Below are positions 38,121 through 46,283 of a stretch of 64,000 nt of DNA, one piece after another. The number at the start of each line of letters is the position of its first letter. The first letter of the stretch is position 1. The DNA is from CAJXVA01 sp963761755 (GTDB taxonomy: Bacteria > Myxococcota_A > Polyangia > Nannocystales > Nannocystaceae). The translations under genes and the position numbers were made by a program. The stretch is taken from positions 930,001 through 994,000 of the forward strand of contig CAVXIC010000039.1 of NCBI GenBank assembly GCA_963761755.1. Direction: 5' to 3'. The notes beneath the pieces were generated by a model. The model saw only the letters and a program-made list of their open reading frames with translations, made no database searches and was not told where the DNA came from.

Positions 38121-38493
38121 TGCTGGTGCTGCCGCTGCTGCTCGCGTCGGTGTCGCCCGTGGAGCTGGAGGTCCCGACCGTGAGGGTCGTCTCGGTCATC
38201 CCCGTGCTCGAGCTGCCCTCCCCACCCCCGGTGGTCGACGCATCGTCACCGGACGAGGAAGAGATGCTCTCGCTCGTTGGGGAGCCGTACAGGGGCGAGG
38301 TGCCGACCGAGTCCATGTCGTCGTCCTCGGCCGGACACCCCGCGAGCGCGAGGCCCATCAGAACGCTCGCCGCCGCGCTCCCCAGTCGCCGCCCTCCGCT
38401 GCCGCGGGGGTCCTCGCCGCAGTAGGGACACGAGGCTTCCGACGCCTTCACATGCACCGCGCACGACCAACAACCCACCAGTGTTCCTGCCAT
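38083..38493 (-). CDS. Zinc-ribbon protein with internal lipobox-like segment
   Basis: The 136-residue product opens with a zinc ribbon (C8-W-S-C11 and C22-P-Y-C25), then a hydrophobic segment with a lipobox-like end (VLMGLALAGC, Cys53), and finishes with a Ser/Thr/Gly-rich stalk. The order is odd because the ribbon would have to be cytoplasmic and be removed or remain on the inner side. It may be that the real start is internal and the ribbon is not translated, but the ribbon is well formed. The gene overlaps the end of the ferritin-like gene. Confidence 0.55.
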   Translation of the reverse strand: MAGTLVGCWSCAVHVKASEASCPYCGEDPRGSGGRRLGSAAASVLMGLALAGCPAEDDDMDSVGTSPLYGSPTSESISSSSGDDASTTGGGEGSSSTGMTETTLTVGTSSSTGDTDASSSGSTSISPDYGVPSTGE

Positions 38494-38615
38494 GCATTCA
38501 GTCTACGGCACGACGTGCGCCGCCGATGCGCATTTCTCTCGCCCGTCGCCACGGGCTGAAACCGCCTCTTTCTTGGTCCCGACCGGCGGGCGCGCGATCG
38601 TCCCGGCGTTTGCCC

Positions 38616-39308
38616 ATGTCCGCCCCTTGGAAGACCCTCCTCGTCACCTCCTCGCTCGCGCTGGCCTGGACCGCCGCGCCCACGTCGGCAGCGGCTGCAC
38701 AGGGCGGTGGCCCAGCCATCCGGCGCAAAGGTGGTCAGTGGAGCCTTCTCGCGGGGGGCTCGGCGTGCCTCCCGGGCCGCGCGTCGTGCTCGCGGGAGTC
38801 ATCGACGGGCGGGGTCACGGTCGACGGAACCACCCGTCCATCACTGGCCACCGGTGCAGAGCTCGGCTACCGACTCAACGACTACGTCTTCGTGGGCGCC
38901 GCGTATCGCTTCGGCATGTTCGACATGTCCTTCATCGATACCGAAGGGTCGCCCTACGCCTACGGCTACCAGCATTCGATCTACGGGGTCGTGCGCCCGA
39001 GCATCCCGCTGTGGCGCTTCGACCTCGGGCTCAGCCTCGGCCCCGGATACTCCAAGCAGGTCTTCCGACTCCCCGGCGACGACCGCGACTACGCGGCGGG
39101 CTTCTCCGCGCTGCTGGGCCCCTCGCTGGACCTGTTCATCAGCGACCGCATCTTCATGGGTTTGCGCCTCGACGTGCTCCTCAACGCTCAAGGCGACGTT
39201 TGCCGCCAGCGCGGCGGTCAGACCGCGTGCTCGCGGGCGCAGGCCACCGATCCGGGTCCGGTCCACCAGATGGTGTTCGGCCTGAACATCGGCGGCACCT
39301 TCCTGTGA
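38616..39308 (+). CDS. Outer-membrane beta-barrel-like protein
   Basis: The 230-residue product has a signal peptide (LLVTSSLALAWTAAPTSAAA) and then alternating hydrophobic strands (ATGAELGYRLNDYVFVGAAY, VRPSIPLWRFDLGLSLGPGY, MGLRLDVLLNAQGD). It ends in a hydrophobic strand with a terminal GGTFL, where outer-membrane proteins often end in an aromatic residue. About eight strands can be drawn, as in small OmpA/OmpW-type barrels. The function is unknown. It converges with lysA. Confidence 0.65.
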   Translation: MSAPWKTLLVTSSLALAWTAAPTSAAAAQGGGPAIRRKGGQWSLLAGGSACLPGRASCSRESSTGGVTVDGTTRPSLATGAELGYRLNDYVFVGAAYRFGMFDMSFIDTEGSPYAYGYQHSIYGVVRPSIPLWRFDLGLSLGPGYSKQVFRLPGDDRDYAAGFSALLGPSLDLFISDRIFMGLRLDVLLNAQGDVCRQRGGQTACSRAQATDPGPVHQMVFGLNIGGTFL

Positions 39309-39341
39309 AGGGCGGGCCAACCCGGCGATAGCCGTGCCCCC

Positions 39342-40655
39342 TCACGTCCACGCGGGGACCTGCTCGAGCGCGAGCAAGTCCTCGACCGTTTGCCGGGGAC
39401 GCGTGATCGCCCAGCCATCCCCGTCGACCAGCACCTCGGCGGGGACCGGACGCGAGTTGTAGGTGCTCGCCATCGACATCCCGTAGGCTCCCGCGCTGAG
39501 CACGGCCAGCAGCGATCCGGTCGCGCAATCCGCCATCGGCCGCGCCAGGCCGAGGAAGTCCCCGGACTCGCAGACCGGCCCCACGACGTCGACCCTCGAG
39601 ACCTGGGCCCCGTCTTCGGGTCGCTCGACGGGCACGATCGCGTGGTAGGCCTGGTACAGCGCCGGGCGCAGCAGGTCGTTCATCGCGGCGTCGACGATCA
39701 CGAACCCCTTGCTCTGGGAGCGCTTGTTGCCGATGACCCGGGTGAGCAGCACGCCAGCCTGACCGGTGAGGTAGCGGCCTGGCTCGATCATGAGCTCCAC
39801 GTCGAGATCCGCACTCGCGTCGACGACGGCCTTGCCCCACGCGGCGATGTCCAGCTCCGCCTCGTCCTCCCGGTACGCGATCCCGAATCCGCCTCCGAGG
39901 TCGATGTGGCCCAGCGCGATGCCGTCCTCCTGCAGCTCCTTGGCCAGCGCCCGCAGTCGGGCGAAGCTGTCGACGAAGGGCGAGACGCCAGAGATCTGCG
40001 AGCCGATGTGGCAGCCGATCCCCTCCATGCGCATGTGCTCGGAGGCGTGCACGCCTCGCGCGAGGCCGGCGGCGTCGTCCATGGAGATGCCGAACTTCGC
40101 CTCGCGCATCCCGGTGGCCAGGTACGGGTGCGTCTTGGGATCGACGTCGGGATTGACCCGCAGCGTCACGTTGGGCTGCTTGCCCATCGCCCGCGCCCGC
40201 GCCTCGATGCGCTCGACCTCCTGGGCACTCTCGGCGTTGATCGATCGCAGCCCCGCCGCGATCGCTGCGTCCAGCTCGGCGTCGGTCTTGCCGACGCCCG
40301 AGAACACGATGTCCTTCGGCGCGATGCCAGCGGCCATCGCTCGCTTCATCTCACCGACGCTGACGATATCCGCGCCGGACCCCAGCCGGTGCAGATGACG
40401 CAGCACCGCGAGCGATCCATTGGCCTTGACCGCGTAGCAGATCTTGGTGGGCCGCCCCGACACGGCGGCTTCGAGCGCGCGGTATCTCGATGTGATGTGT
40501 GCCGCGCCGTAGACGTAAGTCGGCGTGCCGACGGCGGCCGCAATGTCCGCGAGCGCGACGCCTTCGATGAAGCCTTGCCCCCCCTCGTACCGAAACGCAA
40601 AGCGCTCGGGTACCTCTTGCACCCACACGTGGTCGGGACGAGCCTGCGACGTCAT
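39342..40655 (-). CDS. lysA: Diaminopimelate decarboxylase
   Basis: LysA decarboxylates meso-diaminopimelate to L-lysine with PLP. The protein of about 437 residues has a fold-type III alanine-racemase-like barrel. The PLP lysine is in CYAVKANGS (about residue 77 from this start), ECHIGSQ-like GIGCHIGSQI and HIDLGGGFGI bind cofactor, IEPGRYL binds substrate, and VCESGDFL carries the catalytic Cys. I chose ATG 40655; an in-frame GTG at 40673 adds six residues and is also possible. Neither has a clear ribosome site. It works with the meso-DAP pathway that also feeds MurE (57922). Confidence 0.93.
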   Translation of the reverse strand: MTSQARPDHVWVQEVPERFAFRYEGGQGFIEGVALADIAAAVGTPTYVYGAAHITSRYRALEAAVSGRPTKICYAVKANGSLAVLRHLHRLGSGADIVSVGEMKRAMAAGIAPKDIVFSGVGKTDAELDAAIAAGLRSINAESAQEVERIEARARAMGKQPNVTLRVNPDVDPKTHPYLATGMREAKFGISMDDAAGLARGVHASEHMRMEGIGCHIGSQISGVSPFVDSFARLRALAKELQEDGIALGHIDLGGGFGIAYREDEAELDIAAWGKAVVDASADLDVELMIEPGRYLTGQAGVLLTRVIGNKRSQSKGFVIVDAAMNDLLRPALYQAYHAIVPVERPEDGAQVSRVDVVGPVCESGDFLGLARPMADCATGSLLAVLSAGAYGMSMASTYNSRPVPAEVLVDGDGWAITRPRQTVEDLLALEQVPAWT

Positions 40656-40768
40656 CGAAAACGCGACTGCCACGTCCCGTCTTGAAAATCAATCGTGACG
40701 ACCCCTGGGCGCGGCCAATCAGGATGCTACGATCTGATCGTCACTTCAGGACGCCGGAATGGGAGGAC

Positions 40769-40852
40769 ATGCCTATGAACCAGCAGGATCTTTCGACCGA
40801 GCCCACCCTTACGCGCCGGCCAGCGCGCAATTGGCCAGGAGGGACGTCCTAG
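40769..40852 (+). CDS. Putative 27-residue peptide with strong ribosome site
   Basis: ATG 40769 is preceded by GGGAGG two bases upstream of its spacer, and a TACGAT box lies about 35 bases further up. The peptide MPMNQQDLSTEPTLTRRPAR continues for seven residues to a TAG. It is polar and Pro/Arg-rich and matches nothing I know. The next 487 bases hold no clear gene. It could be a leader peptide, a small secreted or modified peptide, or the start of a decayed gene. Confidence 0.3.
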   Translation: MPMNQQDLSTEPTLTRRPARNWPGGTS

Positions 40853-40989
40853 TCCGTCGGGGCACGCGGTGAGATGACGTCACCGCGGCGAGGGAGCGCA
40901 AGTCGCCCCCCTGCAGCCCCACCCGGCGAGCCCGCTCGCCTTTGCACGACGACGTCCTGGGCAGACACGTGGGACCCCCAACAGACGTC
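40843..40989. promoter_or_regulatory. Four GACGTC palindromes in a 33-75-33 pattern
   Basis: GACGTC occurs at 40843, 40876, 40951 and 40984. The spacing between starts is 33, 75 and 33 bases, giving two pairs, each with GACGTCCT on the left and GACGTCA on the right. The regular spacing of about three helical turns suggests operators for a dimeric DNA-binding protein. No protein is known for them. Chance in GC-rich DNA is the alternative. Confidence 0.25.
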
Positions 40990-41339
40990 AGGATCGAGCG
41001 CTCATCGATCCGCCTCACGAGCCGAAGGCTCCTCATGAGCAGCAACACTCACCCCTGACGGTCGCAATCACGCCGCCGCAGCCACAGAACCGGATGCACC
41101 CGAAGTGACCCTCGCGGCGGAGCCCCCCACGACTCCGCCGCTCCTTGTGCCGTCCGCACGAAGAAGCGCCGCGTCGAGCTGAACTCGAACGCGGCGTCTT
41201 CGACTCAGGGCTCGAACGCGACTCAGCGAGACGAGAAGAACGGAGACTTACGCGTCGGATGGTGTGCGACATCGTGGGTAAGATGTACACGTAGTCTGAC
41301 ACCGCCGCGGGCCGCACACGCGCGTGGCTGCACGAACTG
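40853..41339. other. Intergenic stretch without a supported gene
   Basis: Between the small ORF and ribA I see no convincing coding region on either strand. Open frames here are short and Arg/Ser-rich. The stretch holds three of the four GACGTC sites, a small GAGCC-GAA-GGCTC hairpin near 41015-41030, and a long hairpin at 41167-41196. It could encode a structured RNA or be the remnant of a lost gene. Confidence 0.5.
41167..41196. terminator. Long GC hairpin, possible terminator or RNA structure
   Basis: CGCCGCGTCGAG pairs with CTCGAACGCGGCG around a short loop, with one bulged base, giving a 12-pair stem. A T-rich tail is weak on both sides (TCTTCG on plus, CTTCTTCG on minus). It could terminate leftward transcription of ribA or rightward transcription from the small ORF, or be part of an RNA. 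Confidence 0.35.
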
Positions 41340-41945
41340 CTAGTCCTCGCTGCCCGAGTCCATCAGGTGACCGGAGCGATCCCGCTTGGTGTCGAGGTAG
41401 AACTTGTTCTCCTCGCGCGCGGGGACCTCCAGCGCCAGCCGCTTGACCACGGTGATGCCCGCCCCCTCCAGGCCTTCGACCTTGTGGGGGTTGTTGGTGT
41501 GCAGCTCGATGCGCCGCGCGCCGAGCTCCTGCAGCATCGCGCCGGCGACTTCATAGCTGCGCATGTCGTCGTCGAAACCCAGATGGAGGTTGGCTTCGAC
41601 GGTGTCGAGGCCGCCGTCCTGCAGCTCGTAGGCTTGAACCTTGTGGGCAATGCCGATGCCCCGCCCCTCTTGGCGCATGTACAGCAGCACGCCGCGCTCG
41701 AAGGTTGCGAGTCGGCGCAGCGCCTCGTGCAGCTGCTCGCCGCAGTCGCATCGCAGCGAGCCGAAGGCGTCGCCGGTGACGCACTCGCTGTGCACCCGGA
41801 CGGGGATCACCGCGTTGGCCCCCACGTCACCGCGCACGAGCGCCACGTCGTCGAGCGGCCCGTCGGGCCCCTGGAAGGAGACGATCTGAAACTCGCCGTG
41901 GGTCGTCGGCAAGCGGCCGCGCGCGAGTTCTCGGACGGAAACCAT
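41340..41945 (-). CDS. ribA: GTP cyclohydrolase II
   Basis: RibA opens GTP to 2,5-diamino-6-ribosylamino-pyrimidinone phosphate, the first step of riboflavin synthesis. The 201-residue protein has the family length. The zinc ligands are C55, C66 and C68 in HSECVTGDAFGSLRCDCGEQ, RQEGRGIG (about 91-98) contains catalytic residues, and NNPHK binds substrate. It is a stand-alone enzyme without the RibB domain. The Fic-like gene lies 22 bases upstream on the same strand, so they may be co-transcribed; no other riboflavin gene is in the window. Confidence 0.94.
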   Translation of the reverse strand: MVSVRELARGRLPTTHGEFQIVSFQGPDGPLDDVALVRGDVGANAVIPVRVHSECVTGDAFGSLRCDCGEQLHEALRRLATFERGVLLYMRQEGRGIGIAHKVQAYELQDGGLDTVEANLHLGFDDDMRSYEVAGAMLQELGARRIELHTNNPHKVEGLEGAGITVVKRLALEVPAREENKFYLDTKRDRSGHLMDSGSED

Positions 41946-41967
41946 GGGGAAACCAGACGCAGCGCGA

Positions 41968-42732
41968 TCAGTAGACGCGCATGGCGTCTACGATGCCCTG
42001 ATAGAGCTTGCTCGACGAGGCAATGCCCTGTTCCACGCTCTCCAGGACCAATTCGAGCAGCTGGTCCTGATCGAGCCGAAGCACATCGTAGTAGCGCTGA
42101 CGATCGATCGCGTGAATCGTGGAGGGCCAGTAGCCCTCGTTGATCAGGATATGGTTCATCGCCAGCCGCGCCACCCGGCCGCTGATCTCGGGCCACGGGA
42201 ACACGCGGATGACCTCGCGATGGACCTCCACCGCCAGCTCCAGCGGATGGGCACGCTTGCACTCCTCGGTGCGGAACCAGTCGGTCAGCTTCCGCATCCG
42301 GTAGCTGATCTTGTCGGCCTGGGCGAGGTCGTGGAAGTACATCCGGTGGATCGGGTTGTCCTTGCGGTACTGGACCTGATCCTTCTTGTCGCCCGGCAGA
42401 AGCACGTGATGGAGCTTCTTGAGCCAGTCGAGGTTGAGCGTCAGCGACTCCTCGCGTGAATCGACGACGTACTTGATCCCGTCTCGAACCGCGATGATGT
42501 GGTTGTACGCGGGGATGAGGCTCGGAGCGGAGATGATCTCAGGGTCGATGGCGGCCTTGATCTCGGCGATCGACAGCACCGTCCCCTCGAGCGCGAAGTC
42601 GTGATAAATCCACGACATCATGAAGCGCTCGTCGAAGCTCTCCCTCTGCTTGAGTGAGAGCATGCCGAGCTTCTCCCACAACAGCTCCGAGGACTCGTGA
42701 AGCTGACGGTAATTCCTGGACACGGTCGGCAT
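41968..42732 (-). CDS. Fic-fold protein with degenerate active-site motif
   Basis: The 254-residue product has the Fic/DOC layout. An N-terminal ALEGT (residues 47-51) corresponds to the inhibitory-helix S/TxxxEG region. A flap strand follows, and the active-site loop is V-F-P-W-P-E-I-S-G-R-x-x-R at 177-189. The consensus is H-P-F-x-D/E-G-N-G-R-x-x-R. Here the catalytic His is Phe178, Gly is Ile183 and Asn is Ser184, while E182, G185, R186 and R189 are kept. Active Fic enzymes transfer AMP or other phosphate groups; this one should lack that activity or do different chemistry. It is divergent from rsmH, with 130 bases between starts. ATG 42732 begins the conserved part. Confidence 0.75.
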   Translation of the reverse strand: MPTVSRNYRQLHESSELLWEKLGMLSLKQRESFDERFMMSWIYHDFALEGTVLSIAEIKAAIDPEIISAPSLIPAYNHIIAVRDGIKYVVDSREESLTLNLDWLKKLHHVLLPGDKKDQVQYRKDNPIHRMYFHDLAQADKISYRMRKLTDWFRTEECKRAHPLELAVEVHREVIRVFPWPEISGRVARLAMNHILINEGYWPSTIHAIDRQRYYDVLRLDQDQLLELVLESVEQGIASSSKLYQGIVDAMRVY

Positions 42733-42862
42733 CGACAGACCGCGGAACGTACTGAGGGAGCGCGCCCGGGTCAACCTCCCCGCGGATGAGGTCACGGCGG
42801 CCCAAGGCGCCGCACGTGCCGGTTTTTTGACCTGTTGGCGCGGTCCTGGCAGGCCTGTTCGG

Positions 42863-43819
42863 GTGGGCGAAGGCCACATCTCTGTGCTGGCGCGTGAGGT
42901 ATGCGACGCGCTGGCGGCCTGCCTGCCGGAGGCCGGACAACCAGCGCGCGGCGTTCACGTCGACGCGACCTGTGGCGCCGGCGGCCACATCGAGGCGGTG
43001 CTCGAGCGGTTCGCACCCGCGCAGGTCATCGCCATCGACCGCGACCACAGCGCCCTGGAGCGCGCCAAAGCCCGGCTGGCGGCGGCACGGACGCCCATCG
43101 TCTTCGTCCATGCGCCGTTCTCGGCACTCGGGCCAACCCTGGCCGAGCGCGGGGTGGTCGCCGACGGCATCGTGGCGGATCTGGGCGTCTCGTCGATGCA
43201 GCTCGACCAGGGCGCGCGCGGGTTCTCGTTCCGCGCCGACGCGCCGCTGGACATGCGGATGAACCAGAGCGATCCCAAGACGGCCGCAGACCTGCTCGAG
43301 GAGCTCGACGTGCCAGGGCTCGTCCGAATCCTGCGCGAGTACGGGGAGGAGTCCGACGCCCCGCAGATCGCTCGGGCCGTCCTGCAGGCCCGCCCCAAGA
43401 CGACCGGCGCGCTCGCGCAGATCGTCGCCGACGCGATGAGCCACAAGCAGCGACGCAAGCTGGGGCTGCGCATCCATCCAGCGACCCGCACCTTTCAAGC
43501 CCTGCGGATCCACCTCAACGACGAGCTCGGCGAACTCGACACCCTGCTCGAGGACGGCCCCGCGGCGCTGCGCGTCGGCGGCCGCGTCGCGATCATCACC
43601 TTTCATTCGCTCGAAGATCGACGGGTCAAGCGCGCGTTCCGGCGCCTGTCGAGCCCACCCGATCTCCCGCCGGGCCTGCCGGTGCCCGAGTCCGAGCGGC
43701 AGGCCCCCTTCCGTCTCCCCAAGCCGTTCTCCAAGGGCGTCACCGCCGCCACCGAGGAGACCGACCGCAACCCCCGAGCCCGCAGCGCCCGCCTCAGGGT
43801 GCTCGAACGCGTCGCATGA
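42863..43819 (+). CDS. rsmH: 16S rRNA (cytosine-N4) methyltransferase RsmH
   Basis: RsmH (MraW) methylates C1402 of 16S rRNA. The product of about 318 residues has the family motifs HISVLAREVCDAL at the N-terminus, HVDATCGAGGH (SAM site, about 32-42), GIVADLGVSSMQLDQ, GFSFRADAPLDMRM, and IITFHSLEDRRVKRAFR near the C-terminus. The start is uncertain: GTG 42863 gives the usual N-terminal length, while TTG 42827 is in frame upstream. It is the first gene of a dcw-type operon with ftsL and ftsI; mraZ is missing upstream. Confidence 0.92.
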   Translation: MGEGHISVLAREVCDALAACLPEAGQPARGVHVDATCGAGGHIEAVLERFAPAQVIAIDRDHSALERAKARLAAARTPIVFVHAPFSALGPTLAERGVVADGIVADLGVSSMQLDQGARGFSFRADAPLDMRMNQSDPKTAADLLEELDVPGLVRILREYGEESDAPQIARAVLQARPKTTGALAQIVADAMSHKQRRKLGLRIHPATRTFQALRIHLNDELGELDTLLEDGPAALRVGGRVAIITFHSLEDRRVKRAFRRLSSPPDLPPGLPVPESERQAPFRLPKPFSKGVTAATEETDRNPRARSARLRVLERVA

Positions 43820-44238
43820 CCCAGCCAGCGAAACGACAGCGCCGTCGCAAGCAGAAGAAGCCCGACGCGTTCCCCCACGGCCACAAGCGCAGCAGTGACC
43901 TGCCCAACGCGTCCTCGTCCGTCGAGCGCGTTCGCGACCGGATGCGCGCGCCGGCGGGCACGGCCTTCTTGCTCTTCTTGTGCGTCGGCGTGCTGGTCGC
44001 GATGGGCGTCGTACGCATCAAGTCGACGACCGAGGTGCTGGAGGCCGGCGGCGACATCACGCAGCTCTCTGGACAACAGGCCGAGCTGCTCGACGAGAAG
44101 CGCCGGCTCTCGGCCGAGCGCGCCTACCTGCGCAACCCGCAACAGGTCCAGGAGGTCGCTCGGGACCAGATGGGGATGGTGCCCGTCTCCCCCGAGCTCG
44201 TGCAGAAGATCCGCGTGAAAGAGGCCCCCTCGCCATGA
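43816..44238 (+). CDS. ftsL: FtsL-like division protein
   Basis: The 140-residue product is a bitopic membrane protein with a basic cytoplasmic N-terminus (RQRRRKQKKPD), one membrane helix at about residues 48-68 (GTAFLLFLCVGVLVAMGVVR) and a periplasmic coiled coil (QLSGQQAELLDEKRRLSAER). FtsL works with FtsB and FtsQ in the divisome that activates FtsW and FtsI. The identification rests on topology and position: it overlaps rsmH by 4 bases and ftsI by 4 bases, as in other dcw clusters. Confidence 0.85.
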   Translation: MTQPAKRQRRRKQKKPDAFPHGHKRSSDLPNASSSVERVRDRMRAPAGTAFLLFLCVGVLVAMGVVRIKSTTEVLEAGGDITQLSGQQAELLDEKRRLSAERAYLRNPQQVQEVARDQMGMVPVSPELVQKIRVKEAPSP

Positions 44239-46271
44239 ACCTGCTGCATCGTCACAAGGAAATCGTCGCGCCCATGGCGACCGACCTCGGCTCGGTTCGC
44301 CTTCGTTCACTCGTCGTCGCCGCCGTGCTCGGCGTCTCGATGATGGGGCTGATCTGGCGCGCCTACCAGGTCGCGGTGGTTCGCCACGAGCACTTTGCCG
44401 ACCTGGGCCATCGCCAGCAGCTGCGCAGCTACAAAGTCCGCGCGAGCCGAGGCGACATCGTCGATCGCAACTACATCGCGATGGCGGTCACCGACCGCGT
44501 GCACAAGATCGTGCTCAACCCGCGTCTCATCGCGGCCCAAGGCGCGACCGATGCCGTGCTCTCGACGGTGATGGAGCTCTTTCCCGGCGAAGACCCGGCG
44601 TACCTGCGCGGAGAGCTCGACCGCGACAAGGCGTATCGGCTGCTGCACATGGAGCTCGACGACGCGCAGGCGGAGGTGATCCGCGACGCACGCTTGCCCG
44701 GTGTCCGGCTCGAGCCGATGCCGCACCGCGTCTATCCGCGCAAGCTGCTCGCCTCCCAAGTGCTCGGACGGGTGAGCGCCGAAGGCTCGGGCAACCTCGG
44801 CATCGAGTACGGTCTCGACGAGTTCCTCCGCGGTCGCGACGCGATGAGCCCCGCCTACTTCGCGCGCGGACAGAAGCTCTTGGTCGATGGCCACCCCGAC
44901 CCCAGCGTGTCGCGAGGCCACACGGTCGTGCTGACCCTCGACTCGGCTCTGCAGGCCATGGCCGAAGAAGAGATCAACACCTTGGTCCAGAACTGGACCC
45001 CCGTCAGCGCGAGCGTGCTGATCCTCGACCCACGCAGCGGTGAAGTGCTGGCGATGGCCGGACGGCCAACGTTCGACCCCAACCACAAGATCGACGACAT
45101 TCAGCAGACGGTCAACCACGCGGTCAACCGGGCGTTCGAGCCCGGCTCGACCATGAAGGCCATCACCGTCGCCGCCGCGCTCGAGCAGGGCGTCATCCGG
45201 CGCGACGAGAGCTTCTTCTGCGAGAACGGTCGCTGGCAGTACACGCCCGACCACGCGATTCGCGACACCAAGCCGCTGGAGTGGCTGAGCGTCTCGGAAA
45301 TCCTCGCGGTGTCCTCGAACATCTGCACCACCAAGATCTACGACCGCCTGCGCGCGCAGAACCTCGACAAGTGGGTGCGACGCTTCCACTTCGGCGAGCG
45401 ACCCGCCATCGAGCTGCCGGGCGCGACGCCGGGCAAGCTGGACGACTGGGAGAAGTGGTCCGACATTCAGGGCGCCAACATCTCGTTCGGTCAGGGAATG
45501 AGTGCCAGTCCGCTGCAGGTCGCGTCCGCGTTTGCCGTGCTCGCCAACGGCGGCACCTACCACGCGCCGACCGTCGTGCGCGCCGTGCTCGACCACGAAG
45601 GCAACGAAGTCCCCCTCGACCGCCCCGAGCCCGAGCGGCTCGTCCGCACCGCCACGGCAAACACCGTGCTCGAGATGCTCGAGGACGTCGTGCACTCCAA
45701 GAAGGGCACGGGAAAGAACGCGCTGGTCGACGGCTACCGCGTGGCCGGAAAGACCTCCACCGCCCAGAAGGCGTCCAAGTCCGGCGGCTACGCGGAAGAC
45801 GAGTACTTCGCCTCGTTCGTCGGCGCGCTGCCGGCCAAGGACCCGCGCGTCGTGATCTTGATCAGCGTCGACAACCCCGTCGGAGGCCACTACGGCAACG
45901 AGGTCGCAGCGCCCACCTTCGCGCGACTGGCCGAGCGCGTGATGCTGCACTTGGGCGTGCCCCGGGACGACGGGTCACGCCCCTCGCCCGACCCCCTGGA
46001 GCTGATGACCAACAACGTCAAGCTGGTCGATGGCTTCACCCCGCTGGGCGATGTCGAGCCCGAGCTGCCCGGTCAGCGGCCGATCTCCGTGGACGGCGGC
46101 CTGCCCGACTTCACCGGGTTGAGCCTCGTCGAAGCGCTCGACGCCGCGGACGGTTCGGGCGTCAAGCTGCTCGCCCGTGGCAGCGGCATCGCCGTCATGC
46201 AAGACATCCCGCCGGGACCCATGGAACCGGGCACCGACGCGGTGACGGTCTTCTTCGAGCCTCCTGCTTGA
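44235..46271 (+). CDS. ftsI: Peptidoglycan transpeptidase FtsI (PBP3) with PASTA domain
   Basis: FtsI crosslinks septal peptidoglycan. The 678-residue protein has an N-terminal membrane helix (about 24-44), a pedestal/dimerisation domain (about 55-220, with RASRGDIVDRN) and a transpeptidase domain. The catalytic Ser is S305 in PGSTMK (K308), the SxN motif is S360-S361-N362, and the third motif is GKTSTA at about 505-510, with Ser where most family members have Gly (KTG). A single PASTA domain covers about 615-678 (LPDFTGLSLVEALDAA). Start ATG 44235 overlaps ftsL. After it the strand changes, and murE, normally next, is 11.7 kb away. Confidence 0.93.
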   Translation: MNLLHRHKEIVAPMATDLGSVRLRSLVVAAVLGVSMMGLIWRAYQVAVVRHEHFADLGHRQQLRSYKVRASRGDIVDRNYIAMAVTDRVHKIVLNPRLIAAQGATDAVLSTVMELFPGEDPAYLRGELDRDKAYRLLHMELDDAQAEVIRDARLPGVRLEPMPHRVYPRKLLASQVLGRVSAEGSGNLGIEYGLDEFLRGRDAMSPAYFARGQKLLVDGHPDPSVSRGHTVVLTLDSALQAMAEEEINTLVQNWTPVSASVLILDPRSGEVLAMAGRPTFDPNHKIDDIQQTVNHAVNRAFEPGSTMKAITVAAALEQGVIRRDESFFCENGRWQYTPDHAIRDTKPLEWLSVSEILAVSSNICTTKIYDRLRAQNLDKWVRRFHFGERPAIELPGATPGKLDDWEKWSDIQGANISFGQGMSASPLQVASAFAVLANGGTYHAPTVVRAVLDHEGNEVPLDRPEPERLVRTATANTVLEMLEDVVHSKKGTGKNALVDGYRVAGKTSTAQKASKSGGYAEDEYFASFVGALPAKDPRVVILISVDNPVGGHYGNEVAAPTFARLAERVMLHLGVPRDDGSRPSPDPLELMTNNVKLVDGFTPLGDVEPELPGQRPISVDGGLPDFTGLSLVEALDAADGSGVKLLARGSGIAVMQDIPPGPMEPGTDAVTVFFEPPA

Positions 46272-46283
46272 CCCCCTGGCGCT

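Noticed and set aside
41033..41317. A minus-strand frame ending in a Cys-rich stretch (CIRFCGCGG, ECCCS) that looks like a lanthipeptide core
   Set aside because: There is no ribosome site, the rest is Arg/Ser-rich like a shadow frame, and no modification enzyme gene is nearby.
41200..41330. A tRNA-like GGCTCGAACGC segment near 41209
   Set aside because: No acceptor stem or anticodon arm can be paired around it.
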